A stretch of DNA of 64,000 nucleotides from Gavia stellata (lineage: Eukaryota; Chordata; Aves; Gaviiformes; Gaviidae). Positions 43,801 through 57,800 of the stretch are shown piece after piece. The notes beneath the pieces are model-generated. The model searched no databases. It was not told the origin of the DNA and saw only the letters and a program-made list of their open reading frames with translations. Each line of letters opens with the position of its first letter. Position 1 is the stretch's first letter. Position numbers and translations under genes: made by a program. The DNA is taken from the NCBI RefSeq assembly GCF_030936135.1, contig NC_082617.1:2786001-2850000 (forward strand). The letters run 5' to 3'.

Positions 43801-46800
43801 TAAAATAATATTTCCCGTAATGACCATTTTTTCGGCAGATTGAATATGAAAGTATTTGGTATTATTGCTTTCAAATATGCTGCTTGTGTAGCTTCCCAAG
43901 CAGTGAATGATGAGTGTTTGGGTGATATTTGGGTACCTCTGGACAAATGCCCATGCTTGGTTCTGAAAAGTGCTATTGTAAATCGTAAAGTTGGCATTTT
44001 TGTCACACAGACACTCATTCTCTGTTGATAACCTATCACTCCAGGGACGTCAAAAAGACAAATAAAACCTCAGTATGCTCTGTTGTATTCAGACCTTGCA
44101 CTGATTTCCAGCACAATTCTTATCTGCGTGCCACAATCTGGAGTACTGTATCTTGGTAATTGTACTCTCCTCTATGACAGTGTTGATATTTGACCTTTGG
44201 GAAAGTAAACCAAAACAGTATTGGACTTTTGAGTATTTGGGCTTCTTCTAAAATCCATTTTGAATAGCACTTTTGTCATTAATATTATTATAAATGTTCA
44301 CAATCAAATCCAACTGTTTGATTGTGAGACAGTGCAATGTTTGCTGACTGGTAAATTTTTCTGGGCCATGGTAGTGAACATAGTGATGATCATCTACTCA
44401 CTGAGTAGCTGCTCCCAGATCTAGGGATTATTTCCTTTAATATAATGCTTTAACAGTGTGTTTGAGGTTAGCCACTGCTGTAACAGTTTGATTTCTATCC
44501 AACGGTATTTTAAACCCTCTTTAAAAAAAAAAAAAAAAAATCTGTTTTAGCTTTATTGATTAAGAAACTTTGCTTCTGCTGTAACAGATTCTTGCAGGAG
44601 AACAGAATAGCTTGTGAGATTGGGCTGTATTACATCCTTCACATCACCAAACAGAGGAACAAGAATGCTTTCCTTAGGCTCCTGCCAGCACTAGGTAAGT
44701 TTTTGTCTCATCTTCTATTCTATAGCTGTTTGCCTTGTACCGGACACCCAGGAGGCAAGTAAACCTGGAGTGAAAGTGATTTCAGAGTCAAAGACGTAAT
44801 GTTCTGCCTTTGGCTCTTCCGGTGGCTTAGTTGTAAGGCCCTGCAGAAGTGTTTGGTTTTGTCTGCAATTAGGATACTTCTCTGGTGATCTGAGAATTTA
44901 GGGGTAGTGGCTGAAGGTCAGTAGTTCCTTAGATCAAAGGCTGTATTAACAATGAGATTAGTTGAGAACTGTTCGGAATGAACCTGAAAGATAAAAGAGC
45001 AGGTGGCTTAATTCTGCCGCTGCTCATAGGAATTGCAGGTGGCCAGAAATTCTTGGGATTTGGCTTTGTGTGGTGAAAAAAACTGTGATAAAACAGGACC
45101 GAACACAGCCTTAAATTCTTCCCTGGGATTACCTTCTTCACTGACTTCTCTGGGGTAAGTTGCATGAGAGCTCTGAAGCAATCATAGGAATTGCAGCTCC
45201 CAGTGATGGTGGTGGGGTTCATCTCCCACTCCCTCACCCCAGGTCTGGTGTTTTTTGAACCCTTTGCTGAACTGTCAGCTCATTTACTAGTGGCAAACTC
45301 AACCCTGTACGTGATTTGTATCTGCTCACTACGGGTTCTGAGGAGTGCAAGGAGGTGGATGTGGCAATGAACAGAGAATGGTGGAGAAGGATAGTAGGGG
45401 ACTTTGTGATTTTGGCAGGAGCAAGCTGCTCTGTGACTTCAGCCTTGGTGGAGACATGGGCTTTCCACCTATTCATCTCACCCCTCTGCTCCTAATCTTT
45501 TATGTCTAAAAGATCAAAGCCACCTGCCTGGGCTACCTGTTTTAAAAGGAAATCTCACTGCAAAGTTTTCAGCAGGAACATCTTCTGTGTAGTCAGGTTT
45601 TGGCACATCCTTGTCAGTCTCAGTCTCTTTCCTTTTCATGTTGTATAGTTGAGACATTCAGTGACTTGGCCTTCAGTGATATTTTTCTGCATCTGCTTAC
45701 TGGTAACCTCACGCTGCTGGGTGATGAATTTGCACTCGAGGAGTTCTGCACCAGCCTCTTTGATGGCTTCTTTCTCACTGTCTGCTCAAGGTAAATCTGA
45801 TTTTCCTCAGGGGAGGTGAGTTTACAGGATAGCTGAGGGAGGTTATACTACTTTGAACTATAGTTTAGTAGTTCAGTAAATTCATTGCATATAGTGGAAA
45901 TATTAGTCTGATGCTGGTTTTCTTTAAGGAAAGGCTTATATTTTGTGATCAAGTTTTATCAGCAAAATTGTTGTGTTGATTATAAATTGTTACCTAAACT
46001 GTAATTCATTATTCGTAAGTTGGAGTTGCGAAATACAATATCCTTCATGCTTTGCAGTAGCTGGGAATATGAAGAGTTAACTTCAGCCCTTTGCAGTATC
46101 AGCTGCACACAGAAAATCTGTTTGTATCTGTTAATTCTGTCAAGTCAGTGTGGTTCAGCTGGTGGCCTGCAGACCAGATCTAACCTCCGGGAGGCTTCCC
46201 CAAAAGTGACTGGAACTGCTATTCAGGCACAGCAGCATGTGCTGCTGCTGCTGCTACCACTTCCTCCACACCTATGGAGGGACAAACATCCTCCTGCATG
46301 TGCATGTGGCCTGTCCAACAGAGAGACCAGCTGCTGCCATGTGCTTCAGTCTGTGCTTAAAATCTCCTCTCCCTTCCTCCTGGTCGCTACAGTTAGTCTA
46401 CTACTGTTGAATAATGACATGAATTGCTTGAAAGTCTAAGGCAGTGGTAGCACTTTGTAGCACGCAGGCTGCAATTCTCAGGTGTTTTGGAAAATTATAA
46501 CAAAGCTGCCAGTGCGTGAATTATTCTGGTACTGTTGCTATAGCTTTCTTGTTCTCAAGTTGGTGTTTGTTTATATCAGTTACTCTGCTTTAAAATTGCT
46601 TTTTGCAGAAAGGAGAATGTACATAGACATGTGCTAAGACTGCTGCTTCATCTGCATCACAAAGTGGCGCCTGCCAAGTTAGAGTCTCTCCAGAAGGCTT
46701 TGGAACCCACCAAGCAGGTAAGAAGGGAAGCATGAGAAAGGGAAAATTAATTGCAAATGAAAGCAGCTGCCTTTCCAGACCTTGCTTAATGGAACATGTG

Positions 46801-47110
46801 CTTTACTTTCCAAGTGTACCAAGTTGTGTCCTAATTACCTTGTAACTTCCTCTTTCTGTGTTGGTTTGTGTTAAAACACGCAGGGTAATTGCATACTTAG
46901 TGTTCCAGCTAGTAGCAGCTAGAATGAAGTATGACTCTTCTGTTTTTCCCCTCCCTAATTCTCATTCTGCAGAGTGGGGAAGCTGTGAAGGAGCTTTATA
47001 ACCAACTCACTGAGAAACTGGAGCTTCGCAAGCCTAGTCCAGCAGAAGTGACTGAGACTCCCTCCATGGAACTGCCCTTGCCTACTGTGCCCACACCAGC
47101 CTCACGCTGA
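34625..47110 (+). CDS. NELFB: NELFB (COBRA1), negative elongation factor subunit B, complete
   Basis: Thirteen exons: 34625-34726, 34965-35128, 35321-35420, 36200-36430, 38514-38699, 40115-40227, 40906-41008, 41992-42087, 43452-43594, 44588-44694, 45649-45790, 46609-46717, 46973-47110. They join in frame to 577 aa plus stop TGA; human NELFB is 580 aa. The protein matches remembered human NELFB nearly end to end, for example ELGVANGEDLKETLTNCTEP, HGTPRLEFHQSVFDELR, RQIWQDNQALFGDEVSPLL, LYDMVLQFLRTLFLRTRNVH and NVDQKLPSEEK. It is the scaffold subunit of the nuclear NELF complex, which with DSIF holds RNA polymerase II in promoter-proximal pausing; it also binds BRCA1. Intron 4 holds an antisense solo LTR. 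The exon 8 acceptor (TTCGAG) is unusually weak. The frame is otherwise clean and the gene looks functional. Confidence 0.98.
37507..38080 (-). mobile_element. Solo ERV LTR, antisense, in NELFB intron 4
   Basis: Read on the minus strand, about 574 bp run from TGGTTTTGGCTGGGATAGAG to GGGTTAAACCACA. Both ends and several internal blocks (GAGTTAA..TTCTTCATAGTAG, GCTGAGCAGTGCT, GACCAAAGGGATAT-like) match the LTR at 32129-33989, but other stretches differ, so the two are related subfamilies. No internal viral sequence is present. Flanking target duplications are not clear, suggesting more age than the 32-kb copy. Confidence 0.75.
44523..44540 (+). repeat. A18 homopolymer in NELFB intron 9
   Basis: An uninterrupted run of 18 A about 50 bp before the exon 10 acceptor. 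It is a simple repeat with no sign of a retroposed gene attached. Confidence 0.85.
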
Positions 47111-48254
47111 GCTATGTCTATAGTGCAGGAGTGAGACAGGAGAACTACTAACCTAGCGCCCTGCAGCGTGAAGGCACTGTACTGCCTTTCAAATGTCTCT
47201 GCCTACAGGGTGGAAGCAAAAAAAAGCCCCTGAAGCTCTTTCAGGAAACACTGCAGTTTACCCAACTCACTGGCTCCTGCTGGTTAGAAAACTCTGTATG
47301 CAGTGCATTGCAAAGGTTTACTTTTCTTAAAGATAGCTGAGTGTCTTCTTGTAGATCCACTTAAAAATCTGACTGTACATTTTTTTTCAAAAAGAAAATG
47401 CATATTTTTAAGCTTGGCATCTTGTATTTTTAACCTCTACTTTAAGAACTGATAAATGAGTATACCCTTATGGTTGAGCAGGTAGTGGGAACTCCTGAAG
47501 GCTAACTGTAGCTTTCTTTGGCCATTAGTTTGCTCCTCTGGGACTTTGGAGAAGATGCTCAACAGAAGGAAATGTCAGAGGAGATAAACTCCACTGATAC
47601 AATTTCCTGTTTGAGGTTCTAGCTCTTTTGGTACGTGGTAAGACATGCGTTAGTCAGATATGTCCACCACTGTCACTAGATCAAGAAGTAGTGAACAGCC
47701 ATCTTGTCAGCTGGGCTCTTACAAAGAGGACCAGAAATTGAATATTCTCTCTCCTTTTCTCCCCGCTTTTCTCCAAAGGAGTAGCTTGAAATGAGTCCTG
47801 GAGCCAGTGAAGAAAACCAAGACTAGCATGTTCCCAAATGACATAGGGTTTGAGCGTATGTGGAGTGCAATTCTGTCTTTGAAAAAACAGCCTGTTCTTC
47901 ATGGCTTGTTTGTGTCGCTGTCTGTACTGTTACAGTTAATTCCTGTTCTGCTTTTAGTGCTGCCCCAGTGTAAGCCTCAGGTAGAGTGTGCAGGAAGATG
48001 GGCATGGGAGAAGAATGAGTTGTGTGAGTTCACAATTGACTCGACTCTGATTTCAGCAGGTACAATATGCCTGAAAAGAATCTCGACAGTCCCCTGTGAG
48101 CAGGAAGCTGCCTACATGAATTATTCTGAATTGCAGAATAATTCCGGTAAGAAGGCACCTCTGAGGGTCTGTCCACCCCCTGACTCAGAGCAGGGCCAGC
48201 CTAAGTGAGGTTGCTCAGGAGCAGGAATTTGTATTTACCTTTGAGTTTCATGAG

Positions 48255-48840
48255 GTTTCTGTGGGGCCGTTTCTCCAGCCTGATGATGGAGGGAGGTCCC
48301 TTTGAATAGCAGCCCTGCCCGGTGTATCAGCCATGCCCACAACTTGGTATCGTTTGCAGACTTGCTGAGAGTGTGTTCTGTCTTCAGGTTGTAAATAGAG
48401 GCATTAAACAATATTAGCCGCATTAATGACCCCTGAGGAATGCCATGAGTAACGGGCTGCCAGTTGGACTTTGTGCTGTAGATCACACCCCTCTGAGCCT
48501 GGTGTCCCGACAGTTTTCCGTGCAGCTATCTGAACTGTGTCAAAACGATTTGACTATAAGGATTCTTCAGACAGTAGTGCCAAAAGTCATTTAAAGTCAA
48601 GGTAAGCTACCCACTGTGTTCCCCCCATCCACCAAGCCAGGCATCTCTTCCTAGAAGGTTATTGGGTTTGTCAGGCACAATTAAGCCTTGGAATTTACCC
48701 ATCCATGCTGGCCATGCCCTGCCACTTTCTTGTCCATCATGTTTCTGGATGTGATGGGGTTTTTTTCCCCATTGCCCCTTGTTTCCCGGGACTTGAGCAC
48801 TCCCAGTGCCAAGTCATGCTGATGAGACTTTTCCATTTCC
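48255..48840 (-). mobile_element. Decayed CR1 LINE fragment (reverse transcriptase region)
   Basis: On the minus strand, 48490-48255 encodes a degenerate CR1 reverse-transcriptase stretch (NWQPVTHGIPQGS, LFNASIYNL, NDTKLW). The segment 48840-48560 matches the preceding CR1 region that normally encodes GKSCLTNLI and the DEGRAVD-like part. The copy is old and heavily mutated. Confidence 0.75.
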
Positions 48841-51800
48841 TGAAGCTGTGTCCACACAGAGAGAGAAAGAAACAGATGCAAGTTAAGTAGAGGTGGAAAT
48901 CCCTCCCCAAAGCTGCTGACTCCCTCTTTGCGTGGTGTTCTTCCTCCTCAGTTCTCAAGTGCTGCATGAGGAAAGTGTCACCTCTCTTCATCACCTTGGT
49001 GCTTTATTTCTCCTTTTATGCAGGGACTTGTCTGTATCTTGCGGGAGACTGGGAAGGCGGGTTAGGTTTGGGTATGAGACAAGGGCATTGTCCTCTAGTC
49101 CACACTGCCTTTGTGCACCTTAACTCCCGGGGTCCGTATTGCCTTTGGCAGGCTCTTGGCAGTTCTGGCATCGGACCTGTTGGAAACAGGAACTGGGTAT
49201 AACAATTGGGTCTTTCTTGCAAAGTTTTGTTTTTCAACCGTTTAAACTGTCATGGTAACTTACACAAAATAACATCCCACGCTGCTGGTGAACCTTTCGC
49301 AATGAACCTACTCAGGCCCATGCTCTGCTCAGACTCAGAGGTTATTTTAGGTTTGTGTTGGGGATTCTCTCTGTCACTAAAGGTTTCCCTTATACCGTGT
49401 GCTGACTTGGTACTCTCCTGCAGCACAGACTTCTTTTAATCCAGGCTGACTGTGTGATTTACTACTTGGTAGAAAGACCTCTTGTGTTTCAGCCTGTACC
49501 CACAGTACTGAGATGCATGCTGGTGGTTTTTTCCGGGTTTTTAGATCCACAAAGAAACTGAATCCCAGAGCAGACACTGACCATTACCTGTGCTGGTGGC
49601 TGCTTGGCTGAGGAGGGGAAGCTGGTGGGCAGCGGAGAGTGGGAGTGGCTGCCAGTCCGTGCTCTCCTGGCCTGCCCTCTGCACAAAGATGTGATAAGAG
49701 GAGAGACCTTTTTCAGAAGATGTTGCTTTAGTAGACAACGTCTAGGTCTTTTTCCGTTTTTTGATATGAGAATGGTTTCACTCCAGTGCCAGAAATGACA
49801 GAGTCCTGTCGTATGCATAAGCCTCCACATAACCTGCGGCAGGAGCTGGCTGCAGCTGGGTGCAGGATGCTCGCTCTCCGCCTGGTCCAGGGCCAGGACA
49901 TCTCCAGGTTCTGCTTGGTGGTTCCCACTTGGAGGAGCTCGCTCTATTCTACTCCTCCAGACGCTGTTGTATCGGATGGTACTGTCCTGCGGCACAACTA
50001 CCAGGTGAAGTACAACTGGACTGCGTAAGAGAATTCTTTTTTTTTAAACTTAATCTTTTTTATAGTGCCTCTGTACTGTGTAAATGATACGGGCTGAGAT
50101 GCTGTGCGGGGTGCAGCAGTGTGCGCTGCTGTGGGTGCACACCAGAGGGTAGTGCAGCCCTGGCTGCCCTGCCTGTCCTGCCCGAAACACGCTGCTGCTG
50201 GCAATCCCTACCCATTTGGTATGGCACAGGGAGCTGGAATCGCTCCCTGTTTACGCTTATGTCACAGTTCATCTTTACAACAGGAATATAATACATGTGA
50301 TATGAAAAAATGTGTATTCTCACCAAACCTGCAGTGCCTGACTGGGGAGTGAGTTTTTACAATGAATTCCAATTAGCTTGAGCAATCTGGTCCTCTCTTT
50401 TTTGTGCTTTTCCTGAGAGATCGGAGTAACTAATAGCCCACAGAGGTTCTTCAGGCTTTTTGGATGGTTAACGTTTAACAGAAATCTTACGTTGAGCTGT
50501 AAAACAAATTATTTGGATTAAGCTACGTTAGAAGGTTGATAGAGCACTGTAACCGCAATAGTCGATAAAAGTAGCCAGTTACTGAGACCTGTGCTAGCAG
50601 AGGAACCAGGTTTTATATAAAATTAGTGGAAAAGACAATTACTATAGTGAAATATGATTTACTGCCAAACTACATGACACACAAAGCACGCCTAGCATCA
50701 TTTCAAAACACAGCCAGATTCCACCTGACATACTGATTTGATGTAGGATAGCTCTTTGTGGACCAAGATAAAAGGAGACCAAACAAATCAACTTGGCCAG
50801 AAAGAACATGAAGACCCCCTGGATACCCATCAGCTGTTGTGAGTCCTCTCTGTTTTGCCAGGAACTGTTTGGTTTTCAGGTGATTCCTGGCCTTCTCTCT
50901 ATACAACAGTGTAAAGGAAACTTGCCATAGGTTTAACTTTGAAGATAATTGAATTGTAAGAAGTTAATGTGCATGTGCAGTGCTTGCTCCTGAAAGCAGT
51001 AGCATGTTTGTTTTCAGAGTCTGGTTTCAGTTCACTTGGGGTCAGGGGTGTCTGTGCTCTGCTCTGTTGGGAGCGTGACACTGGCAACTTTCTTGGTGTG
51101 TGAGAAAGTCAGATCCCAAAGGAAGGTGATGGGTTGGGCTGAAATTCCAGCTCCAGGACATTGAGGATTTACTATCTTGACTCTCTTGCAATCACTTAAA
51201 GAAAAGAAATGGCTGAAATCCAGAGGAAATAATTTTTTTCCCAATTTCTGTGTGTTTAACTGCCATCCAGAGCAGTGGAATTTCTTTACCAACAGGGCAG
51301 AGAAAGGTGTTAGTCCAACCTCAGAAATGGCTATGGCTTAGGTGCTGAATCGGAACAGAGACCAGGTGTGAGGGAGACCTTAGAGGTTTCTCCCCAAAAC
51401 TGAAAGAGCATTCCAGGAGCGAGTACAGCGCGGGGAGGAACTGTGCAGGATGTGTTCTGCCAAGACCTGTTTGATTCCTTTGCTGAACTGAAGTGGCTGG
51501 GTTTGGGAACGTGTATCGCCTCCATGTCTGGCCTGTCTTCTTGCGGAGCTGAATGCAAAGCTTGAGTTGTCCTGAACTTGGAGAACTCCCAAGGAGGCTG
51601 GGAGGCCTTGGCATAGCCCTGCGCAGAGGGAACGATGTTTTACAGTCACCTCCCATGCCTTAAACTCAGCTATAAGACTTGGGCCTGTCATGTTTTTAAC
51701 CTATAATGCAGGTAGTAAATATCAATCCCCTCTTGTTCTTCTCGTTTCATGTCTCGTCCCACTGTGCTGCCTCAAGTTAAGCTCCATTTTTGGCCAAAGC

Positions 51801-54800
51801 AAGGAGCAGAGCATCAGGCTTACAAGTGACCAGCCCTCCTCTCCTTCCCAACAGGGCTCTGGAGTAGCAGAGGGGGGTTCCTGCAGGGAGGCTCTGTGCC
51901 GCCCCAAGCACTGTCCTCAGCATGTTCCTTAGCAGTACCGTGTCAGGGAATGGGTCTGAAAATACATCAAAGTGAGCCCGGTAAGAAAAGTTACTGACAA
52001 ATACAAAAATCACAGTGCTTCCTTTCTTGAGCATTTAAAGCTTAAAAAAACCCCAATTTATCAGGTTTTCTGATATTAATGATTTCAGCAGCCACAGGAC
52101 CGCAGAGAAACTTCCATGGTGTTTTCACATGACGTGTCCTTTGCTAGTTCCTCTGCTGTACCAGTTCATCACCAGATAGTGGAGGGAGGACTGCCGGTCC
52201 TGAGGGCTTCCCTGGGAAGGGACAGAGGCGGTCAGCCCTGGAGTAAACAGCCTTCCTGATCTTTCTCCTTACTATTGAAGTTCCTGGAGACCCACCAAAT
52301 TGTTCTTGCTATGGTTTCAAAGGTTCGCTACTGGGGCAGTGTGCGGTGGAAGCAGGTAGATGTGTATTCCTGGCCTGCTGAGACTTCTGCTGTGGAGAAG
52401 TGTAAAACTGCATGGTAGGTACTAGTTCCCATGCACCTTTGTCTGGTGTGAGTGGGAGGTCATACCAGGGTATGGCGTGACCATCACCGTGGTTGTCCTG
52501 TGCTGTTGGGGGGTCTTGACCATCCTGGCTTTTTCTGGGGTTCAGCAAGTTTGTTCCTGCTTCCCTGGAGCTCCCTGAGGCTGGGGTGACACCTCTGACC
52601 TTGGTTTGCTGCTCTTTTTTGGGCAAGGGCATGTCCTTTCACTTGGCAGATGCACAGCCTTTCACTAACCAGCACTAGCTTGCTGCCCCAGTGCATCAGC
52701 TCGGATGTGCTATGTAAGATGTGCCTGACCTTGAAAAATCTTCCTACAGCTCACCAGGGGTGTTGCTCAGTGGATTTCTCCCGGAGGAAAGAAAAGAGGA
52801 GCTGTGGGGTAGCAGCACATTCCTTGGCTGCAGAGCCACACCACAGCCATGCAGTTGGAAAGAAGACACTGGTGTGGTTCTTGCTGATGCTGTTCCAGTG
52901 CCTTGTCAACATCTGCCCAAGTCCTCCTTGGCTGGAATCTGCTCAAAAAGAACATGAGCATTTTACCTTAAAAAATAAAAAGGTATTTTAGTACTTCCCT
53001 ACTATTTAGGCTCCTGATTTCCCACTGAGATCCATCCAATTTAGACATTTAACCTTGGCCTTTTGACAAGGGGCCATGTGTGTTCACTGTGTGGCCTTTA
53101 TGAGAAGTCTCAAAAATTCAGGTATTTTATCTCTCATGCTTCCTCTCCTCTGAAGCAGTGGGAGGACAACAAGGAAGCTTGGGGAGCTTGGCAGGTAGGG
53201 TATAGCTACTGTTATGACAGTGTATTCAGAAGTCTGTCTTTTGAAGAACCCTTCGGTTGTGCTGTGGCCTCAGTAGGATCATTAGGGGTGCAGTGAGAAA
53301 CTCCACTGCACCGATTTCCACCCGTAAGAGAAAGCCCCTTCTTCAAAAAGAGGGCTGGATTCTGACAGCCTGCATCTCCTGCGCTTCTCTGGGTTAAACC
53401 CATGTTGGTGGAAAAGAATAGCCATGAAATCATCTTCCTGGAGAGCACTGGTTGCCAACTTCTGGTTTCCAACCCATTGACACTATTTCCCAAATAGTCC
53501 CACAAAAGCCACAGCTGGGACCCTTGTAAGGGCGGGCTGCATTAGACTGTGACTTAAAGGATAATAGGAGGTGGGGACGCAGCGATTGGAAGGCATTGTC
53601 GTCCATCTTCACAAGTCTGAATGCTCAAAAGCATCTGCTTGTTGGCAGAACACCCCGTTCTTCTCAGTGGTGTGGGCAGCGGATCCATTGGAAAAGTGGT
53701 CGGGAACAATGGGTTGTGATGCAGATGGCTAGAGGGAAGACGGACGTTTAAAAGGAGTGTCTAACAAAGTCTGGAGCAGATGCTGCACAGCAGAAAACCG
53801 AATTATTACTCTCCAAGATACTTTTCTGGCAGACCTGCTGTATGGTTCAGGCTTTACAGTCGCCTTTAGGTTAATTCTGATGAATTGTGCATGGTGTGAT
53901 ATTTGGTATGTGACTTCCTCTCTAAGTAAGGATCGCGTTATCCAGCTTCCTTGGGATGAATGTCTTGCTTTGACTATGAAGAGTTGCATCTAGCCCAGAA
54001 AACGCAGTGACATGAAAAATCTTGTAAATTCCTTTTTCAGAAGAGTTCAGCCATTTGAGGGTGGAGAACAGCACATATTTTGCCTGTAGGTGTATATAAA
54101 GGTACTTCTGGCTGCTCTACATACTGTTTTAGATCTCTTTATGCTGGAGTTGTGTCTCAGTTGAAGGGAGGTGGTGTTTGGAGGTGACCAGCAGCAGAGG
54201 TGTGCCGGGCAGGAGCTGTGCCGTAGCCTGTACCCAAACACTCTGGGTCTCTCCCAGAAGCAGAGAGGAGCCTCAACAACACAAGGCAATTTAGAGAGTT
54301 TCTGGCCTTTCTTGCAATTTTAATGGATGATACACAGATGCTGCTTCATGTTTTCTTTTGTACAGTGGAAGGAAGTCTGTCCTGGCATACAAATGCCATT
54401 ATTAATACAGCTGTCTCGATGGAGCAGCTTTTCAGGAAGAGTAAGTAGTTCTGCACAGTTATCTTTGCAGCCCTGATAGATCCTGCTGTGACCTGCAGAG
54501 CTCTCTGCATTCTCCAGCTTGCTTTCTCACCTTTATTTCCCCATCAGGCTGTTATGTTTATACGGGCTGAGCCCAGCAGGGCTCGTGGAGCGGTCCAAGC
54601 TCTGTCCCCATGGCTCTGGACCCACACACATGCTCTGGGTATCCTTGCCAGCATTCTCCCTCCACCAGAGCCAGGGTCAGCATTAAAAACAAGGGGCAAA
54701 TCAGCTTCTTGGAGCTTCAGGTGGGTGTAAAACAGGGATTAAGGGCAGCTCCACCCAAGTTCAGGTCACTTGCAGCGTTGTCAGACAGGGTTTCAGCTCT

Positions 54801-57800
54801 GGTTGCTCCAGACTTCACCAATCGTGGACATTCTCTGCATTCACTGCTCTTTCCCAGGTCCTCTCTTCTCTACTTCTTGCCCTGCGACACCTGGCACTTA
54901 TTGCTGTCATCTTCAGCTCCATTGTCCTCTTTGCTGTCTCCTCTCCCTTATCTGATCCCAGCAGACCAGGCAGTGTGGATGGCAGAGATTTTCCCATCTA
55001 GGTTTGGGCAGGTGCCGTAACCCTTTCCTCCAGCTGGGTTCCTGAGGGTGGCTGACACTCGGTGCTTTTTTGGCCGGGGTAGCAGGACATTCAGCCGGGC
55101 CCGTGTTGGGGGGGTGCTGTGTGTGCTCAAGCCCCAGATCCCTCTGCGTCGCTGCCTTTACAGCTTGGTGGCTTCTGCCTGGGGGCAAAGCACAGCTCAG
55201 CTTGGGGCGTTTAGGGACCTGGGGCTCAGACACATTGTGAGCAGCTTGTACTTGCCTATTGTCAATCTTGTGTGTTGGGAATTCACTTACAAGATGACTC
55301 TAGCTTTGTGCTGGGTTTATATGTCCGCCCCTAATAATGAGATTTTTCTGGCAAGAGGCACTGATGTTGGAAAGTTTCTCACTTTCTAGGGGAATCAGAT
55401 TTTAAACCTGGCTAATACCATCCTCTGTAGTGCACGCAGGACCGGCAGTGACCAGAGGAGCATGCATTAGCATGTAGAGACCATACTAAAGACAACGAGG
55501 TCAGTCAACTTGAAGGATAACTTCCCAGAAAGCAACTAAGTGACCTGTGTGGGTGGATTTTGGCCTGTGGGACCTGCAAGGGGAGTTTGATGAGAAGGAC
55601 AAAGCTGAACAACTGGACGCAGTGAAACCAGCTTCCTTTTCTTGCAAAACAATTGCACAAGGATGCAAAGGTATCTCACCTGGGCTTATAGACTGCTATG
55701 CCAAGATGAGTCCGTGTCGCTGCTTCTCCTGGTCAGCATGGCCTGTGCTCAGGAAAGAGGAAGAACATCAGTATTAGACCACAGCTTCTGTATCTGCCTG
55801 CGCTAAAGGCAGCAGCCCAGAAGTGAGTATCGGTGTCGTTCTCTCCTTGTTCTCCAGGTTCTGTGAATGTCAGTTCTCGGCAAGGAAGGAAGGAGGATAA
55901 TTCCTGTAACCAGCCATCCAGCTTGAGTCAGACTGAACCCTTGCTGGTTCCTGTGCCGGTGTCATAGAAAAGAAGTCCAGAACTCAGGAGACAATTATTA
56001 TCAGTACTAGTTTTTAATATTTTTTTTTTCCCCTCAGACTAGCATCAATTTGCTGTGCCACAGCTGTGTTGGCTAATCAGGGTTAACAGAATTAAAAAGT
56101 GGTGAAATGTTTATAAAATCCGAGTGATGAGTCATTAGCAATCTGATACAAAGCAATCTGATGATTAAGAGTGCAAGTTTCATATTACCACTTTTTCAAG
56201 CACATTTATAGGTAGGAGCAATTAAAAATCCTCAGAAGAAATATTTCTCAGAGCATCTGTTCTTTCTCTTTTATTAACTGTTGACTTGTATGAGGCTATG
56301 GAAGGTGCTGACAGATTCTGCAGTACCTCTTTTTAACTCTGAAAATCCATTTTCCTGTCTGCTGTGAAGGCTGAGATCTGCTCTCTTCTGGCTCTGTTGG
56401 CAGTTGTATTTCCACTTTTCCCTCTGGTTCCAGATCTGTTTGACTTCTTCTGAGCTTAGGAAGGAGACACTGCATGTGAATGAGAGAGGAAAGAGAGAGG
56501 TGTCTGTGCAGGAGAAGTTTATTCCCCTGAACTGCACGTGAAGCCTCGTTCGAGATGTCAGAGTCACTGGGCCAGAGTCATTACTGACTTGTGAAACGAA
56601 GCCTCGGTAGCAACAACAAAACACCTCGTCCAGTAGGTCACAGCCAGATTTGTTACAAGCCCACGGCCTACTCCAAATGAGCACCATGGTCTCTGTTTAA
56701 TCTCTAATGAATAACCATATAATTACAGAGGGCTTTTTACATGCAGGTTCCTTGAAGAGCGGCCAAAGGGCAGAGAAGGGAATCTGTTTTCCATCTCACC
56801 TATCCCAGCAGAATGGCATTCACGGGCTTTGGCTGAGGACAAGTGCATATGGAGATGTGGGAAGCAGCCTTGCAACTAACAGGGTCCCGCTTGGGGTATT
56901 TGAAGACATCAGACCCAAGGACCTCAGCTCCGCCTTTACTAGCCCTGTATCCAGGTGGAGGTACTTCCACTTGCAGATGCTTGTGGCCTGACTGCTACCT
57001 GTGGGCAATCACTGTATCTTCTGGACTCCGCAGGAATTTTGGACCGTGACCCCGTGGCCTGTTTTAAGAGCTGCTTGGCCTGATCTTTCAGTTTGGCCTG
57101 TGTGGGTGAGGTCTGATGTTTCCAGTCCTTGACTATCCTGTTAGCTAGAGGAGTCCCTGCGGGCTTTGGGCCCCGTACAAGGGGAATGCAGGTCACTGTC
57201 TTTTCAGTGAAGCTCAGAAGTTCCTTCTAAAAAGCCAATAATTGCAAAAAGTCAAGCACACAGTTTAGGTCAACCCAGATTTACTGTAACAAAACAATTA
57301 TTGCTGCTTTTCTGTGATGCAGATTGGAGACTGTGTGAGTTCTGGGTCAATGGTGAGCCTGAGGAAGGGTGCGTTTGCTGGTTTGTTAGTTATGCCGTCT
57401 TTCAAGTGGAAGAATGGAGGGATGGGTGCTTCCAAGGAGCCTGAAGGAAGGTGGTCTTTGGTGTTTCAGTGTGCCCTTGGGGCTGCAATGAATATAAATA
57501 CTAACTGGCACCTACCACCTCCATTTTTAAAAATCTTTTTAGCAGTAAAGAGGCCTAGATTGTCATCCAGCAAAGAGGGAAATAGGCTCTGAGTAGCAAC
57601 ATGACACAGTTCTGTTCCTCAGTGCCTTTGCTCTAACAATACACAGCCCAGAAGAATGGGAACGCTGCAGCAGTCAGGCTGGTGGAGGTGCTTTGTGCCA
57701 CTTGCAAGGAATGAAGGGCTCAGTGACTCCTCCAGTAGTCTGGGTTTTTCTTCCAGCCCAACTAGCTGGACTGAGTGCCTTGGACAAAGGAGCCTGGCCT

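Noticed and set aside
49786-50028. 80-codon plus-strand frame after NELFB
   Set aside because: No recognised family, no convincing promoter or splice sites. Left as unannotated open frame.
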